This document shows, in pieces, positions 46,883 through 59,836 of a stretch of 64,000 bases of DNA. The stretch's first letter is position 1. The number at the start of each line of letters is the position of its first letter. The notes under the pieces were generated by a model. The model had not been told where the DNA came from. It worked only from the letters and a program-made list of their open reading frames with translations, and ran no database searches. The stretch spans positions 301,095 to 365,094 of the forward strand of contig MNCI01010180.1 of assembly GCA_015680685.1 (NCBI GenBank). The letters run 5' to 3'. A program made the position numbers and the translations under genes. This stretch comes from Gnetum montanum (Eukaryota > Streptophyta > Gnetopsida > Gnetales > Gnetaceae).

Positions 46883-48318
46883 CGCCTGTTCCGTCGTTGG
46901 TTTGGTAGGACGCCGTGGGAACTAGCCACCCAACAACGGAATTATGTACACAGTAGCCTTGAAACCGTTCACCACTACGACGCCATTTTCCGTGCTTCCT
47001 CTCAGCCTCTATGTTCCGTGCACGTCTCCCAGGTTTCCCCCGTCATGTCTTGGATACCAAATTCACATTTCATATTTCTACTAACCTCCAACCTTACTTC
47101 ACTTGCCGCATCACACACAAGTTAACTTTACATCATAAAGTCCTGCATTGCTTTTTAATTTTCTGTTTCCTTAGCTGCCTACAGGGAAAAGTATGATTTG
47201 GGTATATCTTTCCAGGTTTTTAGGTTTAGATCTGAGGGGAAAAAAAAAGATGAGGCCTTACCTTTATTGAGAAGCACCATCATAAGTTTCATTTCTTATT
47301 AAAGGATTTCTTGTAAACAGAGAGAAAACTCTCTCTAAACACTAAAGAACACATCGATAAAAATTAATCAACAAATAACAATAAAAACCAAAAGCTTCAC
47401 ATTTTTAGTCTCTATAAAAAGAAAATAATTCTATTATAAATATATTAATTATTCAGCTTTTATTAAGAGCTTTTTTGTTTAAAGTTGTAGTTGAAAAGAA
47501 ACATCTTTGAGAATATGACATTAACTCCTAAAAAGAGAGGTTAGAGGTTATAGTTATGTTTTTGCTACTTGAAAATAAATACACCTTGAAGCTTCCAAAT
47601 ACAGTAGAGAATAACGGGTTGAAGACACTTTCAAATAGAAAGAAATGAAGTAGACAAGGTGTGTTGATCACCTAGAATGATTCTATTAATACTTGGTTGA
47701 AAGTTATTACAAATTTTAGATGTTCATTTCTAAGCCTACTGTGTAAGAAGATTAAAGAAAAAACTATGAGAAAAAGAGTCTTTACTTTTACAAAGAGGAT
47801 ATTGAGGAGAGATAATTATCATATGCTTAAGATGAGTACCAATAGGAAGACCTTGATGAATAAAATAGTATAAAAAATACACATTTTTTAAATGTAAGAG
47901 ATCCTCAAATATCTTTCATTTTGATAATCTAAAAGTATGGTGATAATCGCATGTTTTAGTCCTTGTTGAATTTGTTATGAATAAAGGCATTCTTTGAAAT
48001 AATCTTATATGAAACTTTGGAGTTAAAAAAATACATTTTCCATCTTTCCAAAAAATATTAGAAAAGCTGATGCAAACTATTGTTAACTTTAAATACATTC
48101 TCAAGATCAAAAATTAATTTTTCAAAATAATTTTTTCTCTTTCAATTCAAATCATAGAGGCTAAAAGCCTGTTTCCATGTATTCCATCTTTCATGCATAT
48201 GTAGATAGGAAATTGTAGCAAGAACAACCTTGTTCTAAGTGTTACACAATCTAGATGCATTAGTAACCTAAGCTCCTTTATTAAAAGGAAGCCACCATGG
48301 GTTAATTTCAATACTTAC
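46883..48318. other. 5' flank of the GDSL gene
   Basis: The first 300 bp are GC-richer and presumably regulatory. Beyond 47250 the DNA is AT-rich. No gene was recognised; the 64-codon open frame at 47916-48110 (minus) has no known domain. Confidence 0.45.
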
Positions 48319-49157
48319 TGATGAGCGACGAGGTACCCCTATGCTCAACCATATGAATCATAGGCATTCATGTGTGATTCGATCGAATTTCGCAAACTTT
48401 AATTACCAAGTACGCTAGAGCTAAATGGTGAGTTCATGTTGTCTGTTTGTTGTCTTCCCAATCTCACTTGTGAAATGCAAGTGTATGGCTAAGTGTGATT
48501 GAGGCATAAGATTTTTATCATTTTATGTTTTATCAATTTGATAGCCTAAAACAATAATGAAAGTGAGAGTAATTAAATGTTAAGTGAACTATTATCTAAT
48601 CTAACCCAACACAAGTAACTGTCCCCATTTCTCGGACACATCTTGAACTTCATGTAAACACTGCTAGGTTGTCAAACACTAACCGTTTCTGAGCTACCAA
48701 GTGTCACATGTATGTTCAAAGGGGTTGTGATTGTGTATTTTAATTAGTTGCTCAATTAATCAAAGTTAATTGCTGAATGAATAACATTAAATGTGAATTG
48801 CATGAAATCATGATATATGAATGCATAAAGAAATAAAGTCTCAAGTGTTGTAAGGATGAATCAAAGAGTTCATCTTTATTGCCAACACAATGGTGTGTTC
48901 AAGTACATCAATGTTTGAATAAAGATCCGATTACACTTAGACCTCCTATTGTGGGCACTTGGAAAATATTCTAACTCTCGAATGAACAAACTACAAGAAT
49001 TTTGCTACTTGACTTCAAAAACTACTCCTGAATTATGTGTCCAAGGGCTGTATTTATAGGCCCAAGAGTATCTTGTGATATCGCATGCCTGATATCGCAT
49101 CTTGGGCCATGATATCATGTACCTGATATTAGGGCTCATGTAAAACATGATTCGTCG
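48319..49157 (-). repeat. RE7 3' LTR (839 bp)
   Basis: Plus-strand start TGATGAGCGACGAGGTACCC, end TTCGTCG (CA changed to CG), followed by the PPT TACCCCTAC. TATTTATA lies at 49051-49058 and GATATC units at 49076-49130. Left neighbour CTTAC is the expected target duplication, with its partner off-window. Confidence 0.85.
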
Positions 49158-49869
49158 TACCCCTACAATTGAATGAAAACTTGTTTGCAAGTATAGAAGA
49201 AGAGGAACAAGTCTCTTACAAAATATATTAGGAGGTATGGAATGTTTGATTGATATGTAGAGTGACATAGAGGAAACAGACAAATACAGAAGTGCCCAAG
49301 CATACATCATTACAATTATGTACAAAATTAGGTGTTCATGACAATAGGAAAGAACAACCTCGGATTCGATGAACATCGAAATCCTCTTGGAAATAGGAGA
49401 ATGAGGGAGAGGTAGAAGAGATCCAACAATCATGAAAAATCTCTCATGAGTGATATTGTTGCATCATCCTTGGTGAAGATAGTCCCACTTGTAGTCCATG
49501 ATCCCCACTACAGTCACAACAAAATCAAGGATTAATATATAAAATGTAACACATAGTGGTTCAATACCTTGTCTCGTTAGTGATTTTATCTAGCTAAGTT
49601 ATGATTGTGGTAGATTGATTACTTGATAATGTTAGTGGGAAGATTGACAAATAGGTGAAGTAAGAAAAGCGGTCCATAAAATTTAGAAAAATCTTAACAC
49701 AAGGAATACTAAAAAGAGGGTATCAAAATTTACAACAATAAAAAGAAAGTATTAACTAAAAATAGTTGTGAAGGTGCACACAATTGGATGACATTAATGG
49801 GGTAAATAAAAAGAATTCAATTGTAAAAATGTCTAAGGTTAAAAAACTTAACTTAAACAAACCAAAAGA

Positions 49870-49917
49870 TATGCAAGTGGGTCCTCCCCAAAGCAAGCAC
49901 AAGCTTGCCCTTGCATA
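49870..49917 (-). ncRNA. Conserved 3'-region stem-loop (RE7)
   Basis: The outer arms TATGCAAG and CTTGCATA pair perfectly over 8 bp (49870-49877 with 49910-49917). The inner hairpin CAAGC-TTGT-GCTTG (49894-49907) and GCTTTGGGGAGGACCCA lie inside. The arms differ from RE5 and RE6 at compensating positions. Confidence 0.65.
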
Positions 49918-50651
49918 ACTTCAAACCAAGGAGTCCATGGGCATCGTGCATGATTAATGGTTATGAAAGCTTAAGTACAAAAATCCAAAAGTAACTGACT
50001 AAAAATCCCAACACATCAAACCAGAACATTGAATCAAAACATGAAACCAGTAGTGAGGTGAGGCATGAAAAACATAGATGAATGAGAGAGAGAATGGAAT
50101 GGAGTTCCTAATTATGGTCACATGAATTCCCTTGTGGAGTTTGTGATTAAATAACTTGGTAAGATCCATTGTTAGTCTAGACCAGAACCAACTACTTTCA
50201 GTGACTTTACATTGACATTCTAATACTAGTCCATTCCCTGAGACACAAGAATGCTCTCACAAAACAACCACCATTCCAAATTGGAGAAGAAGTAGGAAGT
50301 GAGAAAGGGCCTTAATTAGAGGAGACAAGACAAGTCCCATAACTAGTTCTTGTAGCCCTTTTATTTGGTCTAAGGGGTGTGCTTTGAATTTTCATATTTA
50401 TTTATTTATTTTAAATGGGAACCACACCATGCAAAGACCCATGCATTTTCACATTTTTTTTGTGTGATGAGGGCCACACCATGCAAGGACTTATTTGACT
50501 TCTTATTATAGAATGACATAGAATGGTGAGAAGTTCATGAGAACACCCCCACACATAGGAAAATGAAAAAACATGAAGAATACTATTTGATTCCTTCCCA
50601 GTTCTAGAAACTACATCAGTCACAAATTTATTAAGGTTGTATTAATGAAAA

Positions 50652-50656
50652 AGGGA
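50652..50656. repeat. RE8 target-site duplication (AGGGA)
   Basis: AGGGA lies directly left of the left RE8 LTR and again at 60585-60589 right of the right LTR. Confidence 0.93.
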
Positions 50657-51512
50657 GGATGAGTGGCAAGGTACCCCTACACTCAACCATATGAATATGA
50701 GCGTTACACGCACAATCCGGTCAAACTTCGCAGACTAAGTACCTACACGCCTTATGGAACTCCTAAGGTTAATCATTTGTTGTCTTCCCAGACTTACTTG
50801 TATTTGTCATGATTGTATGGTTAAGTAAGTCTAAGGTATGTGATTTTTATGTCTTTTATGTTTTATCACCTATGCTTAATAAGGTAAAGGGTAAAGAAAC
50901 TAAGTAACTAACTTTAACTAACTAAGTTCTAATGCCTAGCATCAGTATCCATTCCCACTTTCCGTTCACATCCTGAGCTGATGCAACCTTCTAGGATTAC
51001 CAAACGCTATTCGTTGTTGGGATTACCAAGCGTAATGCACATGCTTGAAGCGCTCATATTGAATGCACTTAGGAGTGTTGAGGGTTGAGAGAGATTAATT
51101 AGCTAATAAAGAATTTAAATGATGAACAATAAATAACAATAATTAAAGTCCTATTTAGCTTAGTCCATGCACTGCAAGGTTTATCCAATAGTTCATCTTT
51201 ATTGTCGTACACAAACTTGTGCTCAGGTACAATATTTGCTCGAATAAAGATCCGTTTACTTTGGAGTTCCTATTGCGGGCACATGGAAATTATTCTATCT
51301 CTAGAGAGGTAAAATTGCTAGACTTTTGCTAAGGGTCTAGATCTAGATTAGAAACAAGGGAGAGCTACTTCTTATTTATAAAAATGGTTGCGGATTGCGA
51401 TATTGCATACTCGATATCACAGGAAAGACATGATATCGGGTACAATACATCACGTACGCGATATCACAGTGAGGACATGATATCACGGCCCATGCGATAT
51501 CGCGTCCCATCA
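50657..51512 (-). repeat. RE8 3' LTR (856 bp)
   Basis: Plus-strand start GGATGAG (first T changed) and end CCCATCA, followed by the PPT TACCCACATGATT. TATTTATA lies near 51371-51380 and GATATC units at 51395-51500. Confidence 0.92.
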
Positions 51513-53660
51513 TACCCACATGATTGAATAAAAACTCATCCTCAAGTTCCTTACAAAATATTGGGAAGGTATGGGATTATTAACGTGAATGGAACTAATG
51601 GTGAATGGGACGACATGTGAACAGATCATCATTTTAGAACATGACAAAACAGGTGTTCACAACAACAAGAGTGAACACTTTATACATTTGACATCAAGCC
51701 TTATTTGGTAGCTGAGAAAGAGAGAGAGAGAAAGAAGTTTTGCTGTTGCCAATGCCAAGATTGTGCCTTTTTTTGTCCATCCATAAGCACGGCATCCATC
51801 TCGTTCCTTGCATAGATGCTTCGACATTGATTCATTCCAAGTGTTCCCTCCAGATCCAATCTATTGTTGTATGATTGCCATCTACACACACAACATAGTC
51901 TTTATATTAGCAAGGGTAAATGAATCACAATGCAGTGGATACCTTGCTTCGGTGAAAGGTCCATTGGCTAAGTTGTGATATGACTGAGATGGGTCTGGAG
52001 ATATATTCATGGTAACTACCGAAGGTGTAGGGGTTAGGAGAAAATCGAAAAAATTGGGTCCGAACCCCCATGACTAAGAGCGAACCCCCGGTAGCAATAG
52101 AATGGAGAAAGAATAAGAAACAAGAAAGATGGAGAAAAAGAAACAACTATAACGTCGATGAAATGGATGTCAAGATGGAAATGAACAAAATAGAGTGGAT
52201 TGCAAAAATGTTAAGGGAAAAAATTTAACTGGTGTACCAAATAGGAATGCCAGTGGATCCTCCCCAAAGCAGGCTCATGCCCTTAATGCCCTGACAATCT
52301 CACATTCAAAGAGTTCGTAGGCTCTAGGAATGTCTTTTGGAAAAAGAGTTAAAGTACTAACCACAAGAATTTACCAACAAGAAAACAATGCATCAACCAA
52401 AATATACACTAATGATACAACCAGCAATGAGGTGAACAATGGAGGAAGAATGATGGAAAGAAGAGAATGGAATGGAATCTCAAGAACAAGGTGGTGTACA
52501 ACCCCTTGTGTATTTAGTGATTAATATAACTTAGTAGATCCCATTCCAAGTCTGGCCTCAAACAAACCACTTCCAGTGACTTCGCATTAATACATTCGGC
52601 TGACCTATCCTCTTGAAGTAACAAGAATGTCTCCACCAAAGAGTCACCAACATTTTGACGAAGCAAAAGATGAGATAGGAAACAAGGAAGGGCCTTAGTT
52701 AGAGGGAACATTTTTATTTTGAGTTCCATAACCAGTGCTTGTAGCCCAAATGATTATTTCTTTTAAGGGATGTGCTTTGAATTCTCACTGTGTGTTTTTT
52801 TATTTTTTGTGTTTATACGTGAGAACCACACCATGCAAAGATGTTGTTATTTTTATTAGCTCAGCTTCCTGATAATGGAGCAATGTCGAAATAGGAAGGA
52901 AAACTTAAGAAGAAAACATCCAAGCACCCAAGAGAATGGCCAACACAAATGCATCAAATCCCCTTGAAGTCACACCCTTTTCAATCCTTGAGTCTTTCCT
53001 TAGTTTGAGAAATGCCCAGTCACCAATTCGTTGATAGTTCTTGTTATTTTGAAGAAAGGGACTATACATTTCCAAGCCAAGAGAGACCATAGAAATTTAT
53101 GGATGTATGGGTGAAGTGAACTCATTGCCTATCATATCAAAAGAACCATACCTTAGTATCAACATCGTAACTTAAAGGTAAAAACCAAACATTAGCAACC
53201 AATAGAAAAATGGTTCATACCATCTTTAATAGCACTTATTAGGTGACAAAATTAACAAAATGGATAAGACACACATACACAAAAATAAAAGAAAAAATAT
53301 GAATGATGTTGTAAAACAAAAACAAGAAAAGTTAAAGAAATTTGTAAAACAAAAATGTGCAAAACAAAAATGTGTAAAACAAAAATGTGCAAAACAAAAA
53401 CTTAAAAGATCTGAGGGCCCTGAATGATCAGCATAGGTGGCCATCTCCCCCATGACTGAATTGCATGGGAGAGATTCGAGATAAGGAGAGTGGTTGTCTG
53501 TTATCAGACGTGTAATTTGCACTGGTTGTTCTTGGTTCATGGAAGGGTTTGGTTTGTTACACATTAACCAGTAATCTCTTATCAGGGCTTTCAGGCTTGT
53601 ATATTGTCATGGCTTTCAAGGGAAAGGTTGTATGAATAATGTAGGATCCTTCCCATAGTG
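51513..53660 (-). other. RE8 3' non-coding region
   Basis: From the LTR outward: PPT; the short conserved block 51680-51889 after TGTGTGTAG; a PPT-like AGTCATGGGGG (about 52065-52076); the stem-loop 52248-52296; a T-rich repeat of ACATTTTTGTTTT units (53331-53402, minus sense); and a PPT-like AGTCATGGGGG (about 53446-53456) just after integrase. It is colinear with RE4 16350-18309. Confidence 0.65.
52248..52296 (-). ncRNA. Conserved 3'-region stem-loop (RE8)
   Basis: On the minus strand the arms TGTCAG and CTGGCA pair over 6 bp with one G-U. The inner hairpin GGGC-ATGA-GCCT and the conserved GCTTTGGGGAGGATCCA are present. The outer stem differs completely in sequence from that of RE5-RE7. 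Confidence 0.6.
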
Positions 53661-54810
53661 TTTGAAATTTTGTACATTATGGTACATGTGTGGGGTTCCA
53701 ATAAAGGACCTTCTCTCCTGGTTGGTACTTAACCCTCCAAATTCTTAAGTCATGACGTTGTTTATTATGTGTCTTATGCAACTCATTTGATGACAGAGCA
53801 ACCAATCTATTCTTGTCTAGCACGTTTAGAGCTACCAATCTTTGTTTTTGTGCTAGGTCAAGGTCAAGGTGGAGGTCACATGCCATGGATAGTGTACAGA
53901 GCTCATTTTGTACTAGGAGCTTTGGAAGTTTTCCGTATACTAGCTCATAGGGAGAGTAGCTTGTGGGGAGTTTCCAAGTGGAGTAGTACACCAAGAGATC
54001 ATCGTTCAGTTTCATGCTCCAGTCTTGCCTAAATTTGCTAATTTTTCTTGTTAATATTCTTGTAATCTCCTGATTAGTGACCTCAGCTTGGCCATTAGCT
54101 TGGGGGTGATAAGGTGTGATCAATTTATGTTCAACCCCTAAGCGTTGCATCAACTTGCAAAAGGTTGCACCTGTAAAATGTGTTCCATTATCAGAGATGA
54201 GTGCACGTGGCACAACAAGCCTGTTTACAATTTGTTGTTGTACAAATCATGTAGCCATAGATGATGTGTAGTCTATTACAGTAGCTGCTTCAGCCCATTT
54301 GGTTAAATAGTCAACAAAAAAATGGTATAAGCTTTCTCATTGGACATCGGTGTAATGGGCCCCATAAAATCTATTCCTCAAATGTCGAAGGGTTCCAAAG
54401 GTTGAATACATTATTGTGGATCCTCCATTCTAGTATTCATTCCACCATCATGTTGACAACACTCATAGGATTGGAAAAATTGATGGGAATCCCAAAATAA
54501 TGTTGGCCAGTAATATCCTGCAAGCAAGATCTTAATGGTTGTTCGTCTCCCTACATAGTGGCCCACACAGGGACCCTCATGAGCATCTTGGAGAACTCTT
54601 AATTGATCCTCATCAGGCACACACCATCGAACCAAGCCATCAGGAAAAACTTTATAAAGTTGTCCCTTGATTTCCATGAAGTACTTGGTTTTATGAAGAA
54701 GCTGTTGCTTCTTCCTAAAGTCCAACCCCAGTGGTGTTTGTTGGGAAAGGAGATAAGTTAGAATGCTACTATACCAATTTGTTCCCATGGGTTGGTTATT
54801 CACTACACTG
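53661..54810 (-). pseudogene. RE8 integrase
   Basis: Integrase would insert the DNA copy into chromosomes. The N-terminal zinc-finger region (54803-54411) has HEGPCVGHY, then YYWPTLFWD and CCQHDGG, matching an H-H-C-C layout. The core shows IDFMGP (first Asp, about 54370), LISDNGTHFTGATF (second Asp, 54205-54160) and NGQAEVTNQE (Glu, about 54090), so the D-D-E set is present. An A-run of 7 (plus strand, 54316-54322) shifts the frame between the first and second Asp. The C-terminal part WRVKYQPGEKVLYWNPTHVP ends the open stretch near 53680. There are also stops near 54395 and 54240. Confidence 0.88.
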
Positions 54811-56290
54811 GAAAAGAGGGTTTCATCAAGAAAGTGATTAGATACAACATATTCGTCCTCTTTGTTGTCCTAGTGCAACCGAGATAAGTGATCTGTGACT
54901 ACATTCTCGATGCCCTTTTAGTCTAATTTTGTTAAGTCGAACTCCTGAAGGATTACCAACCAACGTATGATATGAGGGCTAACCATTGGCTTGTTCATGA
55001 GGAACCTAATTGCACTATGATCTGTATGAATATACACTTTGTAGCTTAACACATAGTGCCTAAATTTTTCTAGTGCAAACACTACAACCATTAATTCCTT
55101 TTCCATAGTTGTGTAGTTGAGTTGTGCACCAGTGATAGTCTTACTTGCATAGTGGATGTAATAAGGACATTTTTTTTATCTAACTGTGTCAGTACGGCTC
55201 CTAAGGCATAATTAGATGCATCGATCAGGATGTGGAATGGTCTAGACTAGTCAGGGGCTTGTAGAATGGGAGTTTCCACAAGCCTCTATTTTAGAGTTTG
55301 GAATGCTCATTCACATTCCCTGGTCCATTCGAATGGGCATCCTTCTTTGTTAATTCCACCAATGGTTTGGCAATTTTGGAGAAGTTCTCAATGAATCTTT
55401 TGTAGTAGCCAATGTGTCCAACGAATGAATGAATGTCTTTGACAGTTTCGGGTTGTTGGGTGATTCCTTGGATGAATTTAACCTTTTCTAGGTCTACCTC
55501 TATTCCTGATTGTGAAATATTATGCCCCAGTACTACGCCCTCTTGAACCATCAGATGGCTTTTTTGCTAGTTGAGCTTTAGGTTGGTTTCAACACATCGT
55601 TTCAGTACTTGCTCGAATCGGTCTAGGGCTTGATCAAAGCTTGTCCCATAAGTGGAGAAGTCATCCACAAAGACTTCTACTTCGTTCCCTATCTTCTGTT
55701 GAAATATGCTTAGAACTAAACGTTGAAACGTGGCGGGAGCATTGCACAAGCCAAATGGCATTTACTTATATGCAAACATTCCCCAGGGACTGGTGAATGT
55801 TGTTTTGGCTTAATCTTCTAGTGCTATTCATTTTTGATTATATCCACTATATCCATCTAGAAAACTATAATAGCGATGCCCTGCTATAGTGTCTAAGACT
55901 TGGTCAACGAACGACAATGGGAAATGATCTTTAAATGTTGCCATGTTTAGTAGCCTAAAATCTATACACACCCTCCATTGAGCTCCCTTCTTAGGCACAA
56001 TTACTAGAGGACTAACCCATTCGCTATCTGCAATGGGGTATATGAACCCAGCCTTAAGAAGTTGCTCTATCTCTTCTTTTACTATCTATTTCAATTTTGG
56101 GTTCAATTGCCTCTACGATTGTTTGTGAGGCTTCATGGAGGGGTCCATGTAAATCCTATGCTAGCATATCCTAGGATCTATTCTGGTTAATTTAGGGTAT
56201 GACTAGGCAAAGGCTATTGACCATTTATTTATCACCTTTAGCAATCTCTCTTTTTTCTTGGGAACAAGCTTCGCGTTGATGATTACCAGT
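54811..56290 (-). pseudogene. RE8 reverse transcriptase and RNaseH
   Basis: RT starts near 56270. It reads LLKAGFIYPIADSEWVSPLV and WRVCIDFRLLNMATFKDHF (56060-55930), then MPFGLCNAPATFQRL (55761) and the catalytic region VFVDDFSTYG (about 55680-55650) with both Asp intact. The FSTYG wording after DD is typical of Athila. RETs linker GHNISQSGIEVDLEKV and VGHIGYYKRFIENF follow (55551-55370). RNaseH (about 55240-54850) includes MEKELMVVVFALEKFRHYVL, HTDHSAIRF and IRWLVILQEFDL. Stops occur at several points, mostly of CAG/CAA-to-TAG/TAA or TGG-to-TAG/TGA type, so no continuous protein exists. Confidence 0.9.
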
Positions 56291-56298
56291 TTTCCATT

Positions 56299-57130
56299 TT
56301 AAAGGATCATGTATTCCAAATTAGTGGGCAATGATTTTAGATCTAGGGGATCTTGTCTAAATTCCTTAGGAATCTCCAACTTCCCCCAGTTAATTTTTTC
56401 AAAGTTAAGGGCTGGAAGTTGGCAATGAACTTGCTCTAGTATGTCTATGATTTCAATGTAAGCACTAGTTATCCCCTCAGTTAGTTTCATGCATGTTATC
56501 AAGTTTCTCTCTTGATCAGCCATCAGCCACTGGGTGTTTTCTTGTTGTGTGGCTGCTGCATATAGGCACTTTTGTATGTCAATATCTTGTGCACACCGAT
56601 TGCATGCAGACAATGTTAAACTTGGCATCACCCATGATTTCTGTACGCAATGGCACCCTGTGTCACTATATGCAATGCATGGAACTTTCTTCTTCTCAAT
56701 CTTTCGAAAATTATTTTTCTTGGATATTTCTAGGGAAAGATTGTGGATTCCTAGGCATGCATCTATTGTACTCAGCCATGCCCTTCCCATTATTATTGGG
56801 AAATCCCCTTTGTCATTATTTATTTGGATCACTAGGAAATCAGCTGGGTATGACCAACCACCTATGGTGGTAACAATGTCCTCAACCTATCCCAAAGGGA
56901 TAGTGATGGACTGGTTAGCCAGCTCTAAGTGAATATTGCTCTTCTTGAGTGGAGGTAGGTTCCAAGTTTTATACAATTCTTATGAGATTAAGTTGACTCT
57001 GGAGCCTGAGTCAAGAAGAGCCTTATGAGGTTCATTCCCAGCGACTTGGAGATAAATTAGGGGGCTTCTAGGATCAGATAATTTCTTGGGAAGGTGGCCT
57101 ACCTTAATCTAGTTAGTGACAGTATGTGTT
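56299..57130 (-). pseudogene. RE8 aspartic protease region
   Basis: Near 57030 the frame reads HKALLDSGSRVNLIS, the active-site loop with D-S-G retained. It is followed by WSYPADFLVIQINNDKGDF and GRAWLSTIDACLGIHNLSL, open from 56832 to 56299. A Cys-containing insertion (SACNRCAQDIDIQKCLYAAA) is shared with RE4. Stops precede and follow the open part. Confidence 0.82.
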
Positions 57131-57169
57131 AACATAACCGTGTGCATTGGGCATAATTTTTGATTTGAA

Positions 57170-59691
57170 GGGGGTCCCGAAACTGTATTTGGTATGGAGG
57201 TGTTTAAATGTTTAACTACTTGTGAGGGTGAGGGCTTAGTTGGATTGTTGGTTCTAAAGAAAGGTCTTTTGGCATAAGATTATCAGAACCAACTGAGAAT
57301 TAAGGATTTGAAGCCCTCGTAATCCCTCATGACATTGGGTTGTTGCGGTTGAGTGGGAAATACCCTTGGCATTATTGGAGCCGTTGGTAGTGGAGCTACC
57401 GGCGTAAGAGGTGCGGATGGATTTGGAGGATGCTATGTCTTTGGTGTGTTTCTTGAAGGAGAAGGAGTCCTAAAATACTCCTGAACTTGGTAGTGACATT
57501 GTGGGATTATGTGACCCATAGAGTCACTTGGAGAAATCGACTACTACACATAATAGCCATACAAGTCTGGTTTCCGGTAAGGGTATTGTTGCCTAGGTGG
57601 TGGCATCCCCCATGACTGTGGGTCTTGCCACTGCTGATGTTGCCCAATAGGTTGTGGCAGAGTTCCACTTGGATAATATGTTAACGGTTGGTGAAACTAC
57701 CTTGGGTTACCTTGGGGATAAGGTAACCTTCAGGGTGCTTGCCGTCTATTAAGTCTTAGGTTGAGTGCATACACCCTGGACTCTTGTAGATGTGAGATTA
57801 TTGGGAAACATCCTTTAGGATGGTCATATTGGTAGATCTCACATCCACTGTCATTGTCTGTATTGAAATCCACAACCTCATTGGTGATAGTCATTGTTCC
57901 CTTACCTTTGTCATGTGCATGGACTAAATCTCTTCTCTTTTTCTTATCATGGTCACTACTTCGTTCCTCCTTAGACTCCTCTACAATTTTTAGGAAAATT
58001 TCAATTGTACTATCTAAGGAGCTCCATATTTCATCTACCTTAGCTGACACTTCCATTTTTAATTTTTGAAGTGGCAAGGTTTTTCTATTCACCAACTCTT
58101 CGAGTGGTGACTCATCCTCCTCATTGCAGAATCTCACTCCCTTCTTGCGGAGGGAAGGATCATAGTTATACTCTTCCACACTTTCTCTTTTCCATAGCTC
58201 CCCTTCTTCTTTAGCTACTTACTCCAAAAATCGATGAATTTCATGGGATCTAAGTTCAGATAATCTTTCTTGGGCATATGTCTCAAGGTTTCTCCTAGTT
58301 TCATGTCTTAGCCCATCTACGAGGTGGCAGAGTTGATCCCGTTGTGCATAACCATGGCCCAGGCAATGATGTAGAAATGCGTAATATTGGCCCATGGTAG
58401 CATCCAAGGGTTCATGATTACCCTACTTCCATCCTTGGATCTGTTTACACAAGTTGGACACTCTGGACTACGTTTGGTATTTATCGTTAAACAATTCTAA
58501 CATCATACTTCACCTCCTAATGGTTTCCGATTCTAAGGACTGGTACCAACTCTTTGCTTCTTTTATGAGTGTCCTAGGAAACAACTTTAACTTCTTCCAC
58601 TCATTTTCAATATTTTTCAAGGTGTAGGCATCGTGGAATGCTTGTAAGTGATTCTACAGATCAACATTATATCCCCCCTAAAATCATGGGTTATTATTCA
58701 TGTCTAGTCTCTTGATCCAGCTATCTTTCTGGTGCCTTGTAGGTATTCTCATAGCCTCCATAATGTCTAACATACTTCAGGTTGCTAGTAGGGGTTCATC
58801 ATGATCATCTCTCTCATGACATCTATGATGCCTATGTGGTTCCCTAATTTCCCTTCTTTCATGCCTTGACTCTCTTGAATGCCCTCATCCTTGCTCTCGA
58901 CTCTCTCATCAGGGTCTCTCATTTTGCTTATCCTTACCCTTATCCTCATGGTTGTGCTCTTTGTGACTGCGTCCTGATGTGGAAGGAGAGGGTGAATGAT
59001 GCGATGAAGGGGAAGAAGAAGGGGAACCATCACCATGACGATGTTTCTTACCTTCTCTTTGGTGGCTACAGCCCCGATCATGATGATGACTAGATTTTCT
59101 GCCTTTGTCATGTGTTTATGTTCCCTCATCAAACACTTGGTGTTCATGGGAATCAGAACCAGGGTTGTGAATCGTAGAATGTAGGCTCTGATACCCTACC
59201 TCCTCACCATCGTGAGGAGGGGGAACATCATTTTGTGGAAAACCTATTAAAATAGGTTTGCCACCCTTGATTTCGCTTATGACGGGTGAACCGCTATGGG
59301 GCCCCTTGCCCTTCAACAATGTATGGTAGCTCTCCTACCTCGAGTCCCTTAAATGTTGCACCGCTGTGGGATGGTAATCCCTTGTGTCATAATCTTTTGC
59401 AATGTATTCAGCATATAGCTATGTCATGCTTATCTGTGCAAGAGCATGAAGGAGCATGTTAGGGACTACCCGATCTGGGGGTAACACTATGTTACCTTGC
59501 AAGTCTCGCCAACGTAGTTGTTCATCTTGATGGAGGATAAAGGTAAAATCAGGTATATACTCATCATGATGAGTATACACCACCCGATATTCTTGAGGAA
59601 CTGGCGAATCTGGGTTACGTGTGTTAGACTATAGACAGTCTCTTGTGTGATCCCTAGGTGGTGAAGTGCTTTTATGAGAAGAAGAAGACAT
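57170..59691 (-). pseudogene. RE8 gag
   Basis: Starts at 59691 (MSSSSHKSTSPPRDH...), the same start as RE4 gag. An N-terminal domain includes YIPDFTFILHQDEQLRWRDL. The His/Ser/Arg-rich SR-like stretch (about 59100-58800) is present in one copy, without the 327-bp duplication of RE4. The Gag core (58620-58210) has MDATMGQYYAFLHHCLGHGY and ETYAQERLSELRSHEIHRF. The part at 58179-57730 is open (EEYNYDPSLRKKGVRFCNEE). The knuckle is damaged (CEIYQYDHPKGCF: second and fourth ligands changed). The Pro/Gln-rich tail includes PQSWGMPPPRQQYPYRKP. Scattered stops. Confidence 0.85.
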
Positions 59692-59816
59692 TGTTATTTT
59701 GTCGGTGTGCTATTGACCGTTGTTTAAATTTTCTTCTGATTAATCCTAAGGGTTCGTTTAAGCTTCACAACGATGTGGATGATTTCCTATGTTCTACTTA
59801 GTGCACAAACAACTTA

Positions 59817-59835
59817 GTCCCTAACAATGGCGCCA
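59817..59835 (-). other. RE8 primer-binding site (tRNA-Asp)
   Basis: The minus strand reads TGGCGCCATTGTTAGGGAC after the LTR and one T. All differences from the tRNA-Asp complement are transitions. Confidence 0.88.
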
Positions 59836-59836
59836 A

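Larger units (their letters stand above)
49158..50656 (-). other. RE7 3' non-coding region, part 1
   Basis: Non-coding and colinear in its right half with RE8 52200-53050. It contains the stem-loop 49870-49917. A 142-codon open frame at 49005-49433 overlaps the LTR boundary and is probably chance. Confidence 0.6.
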
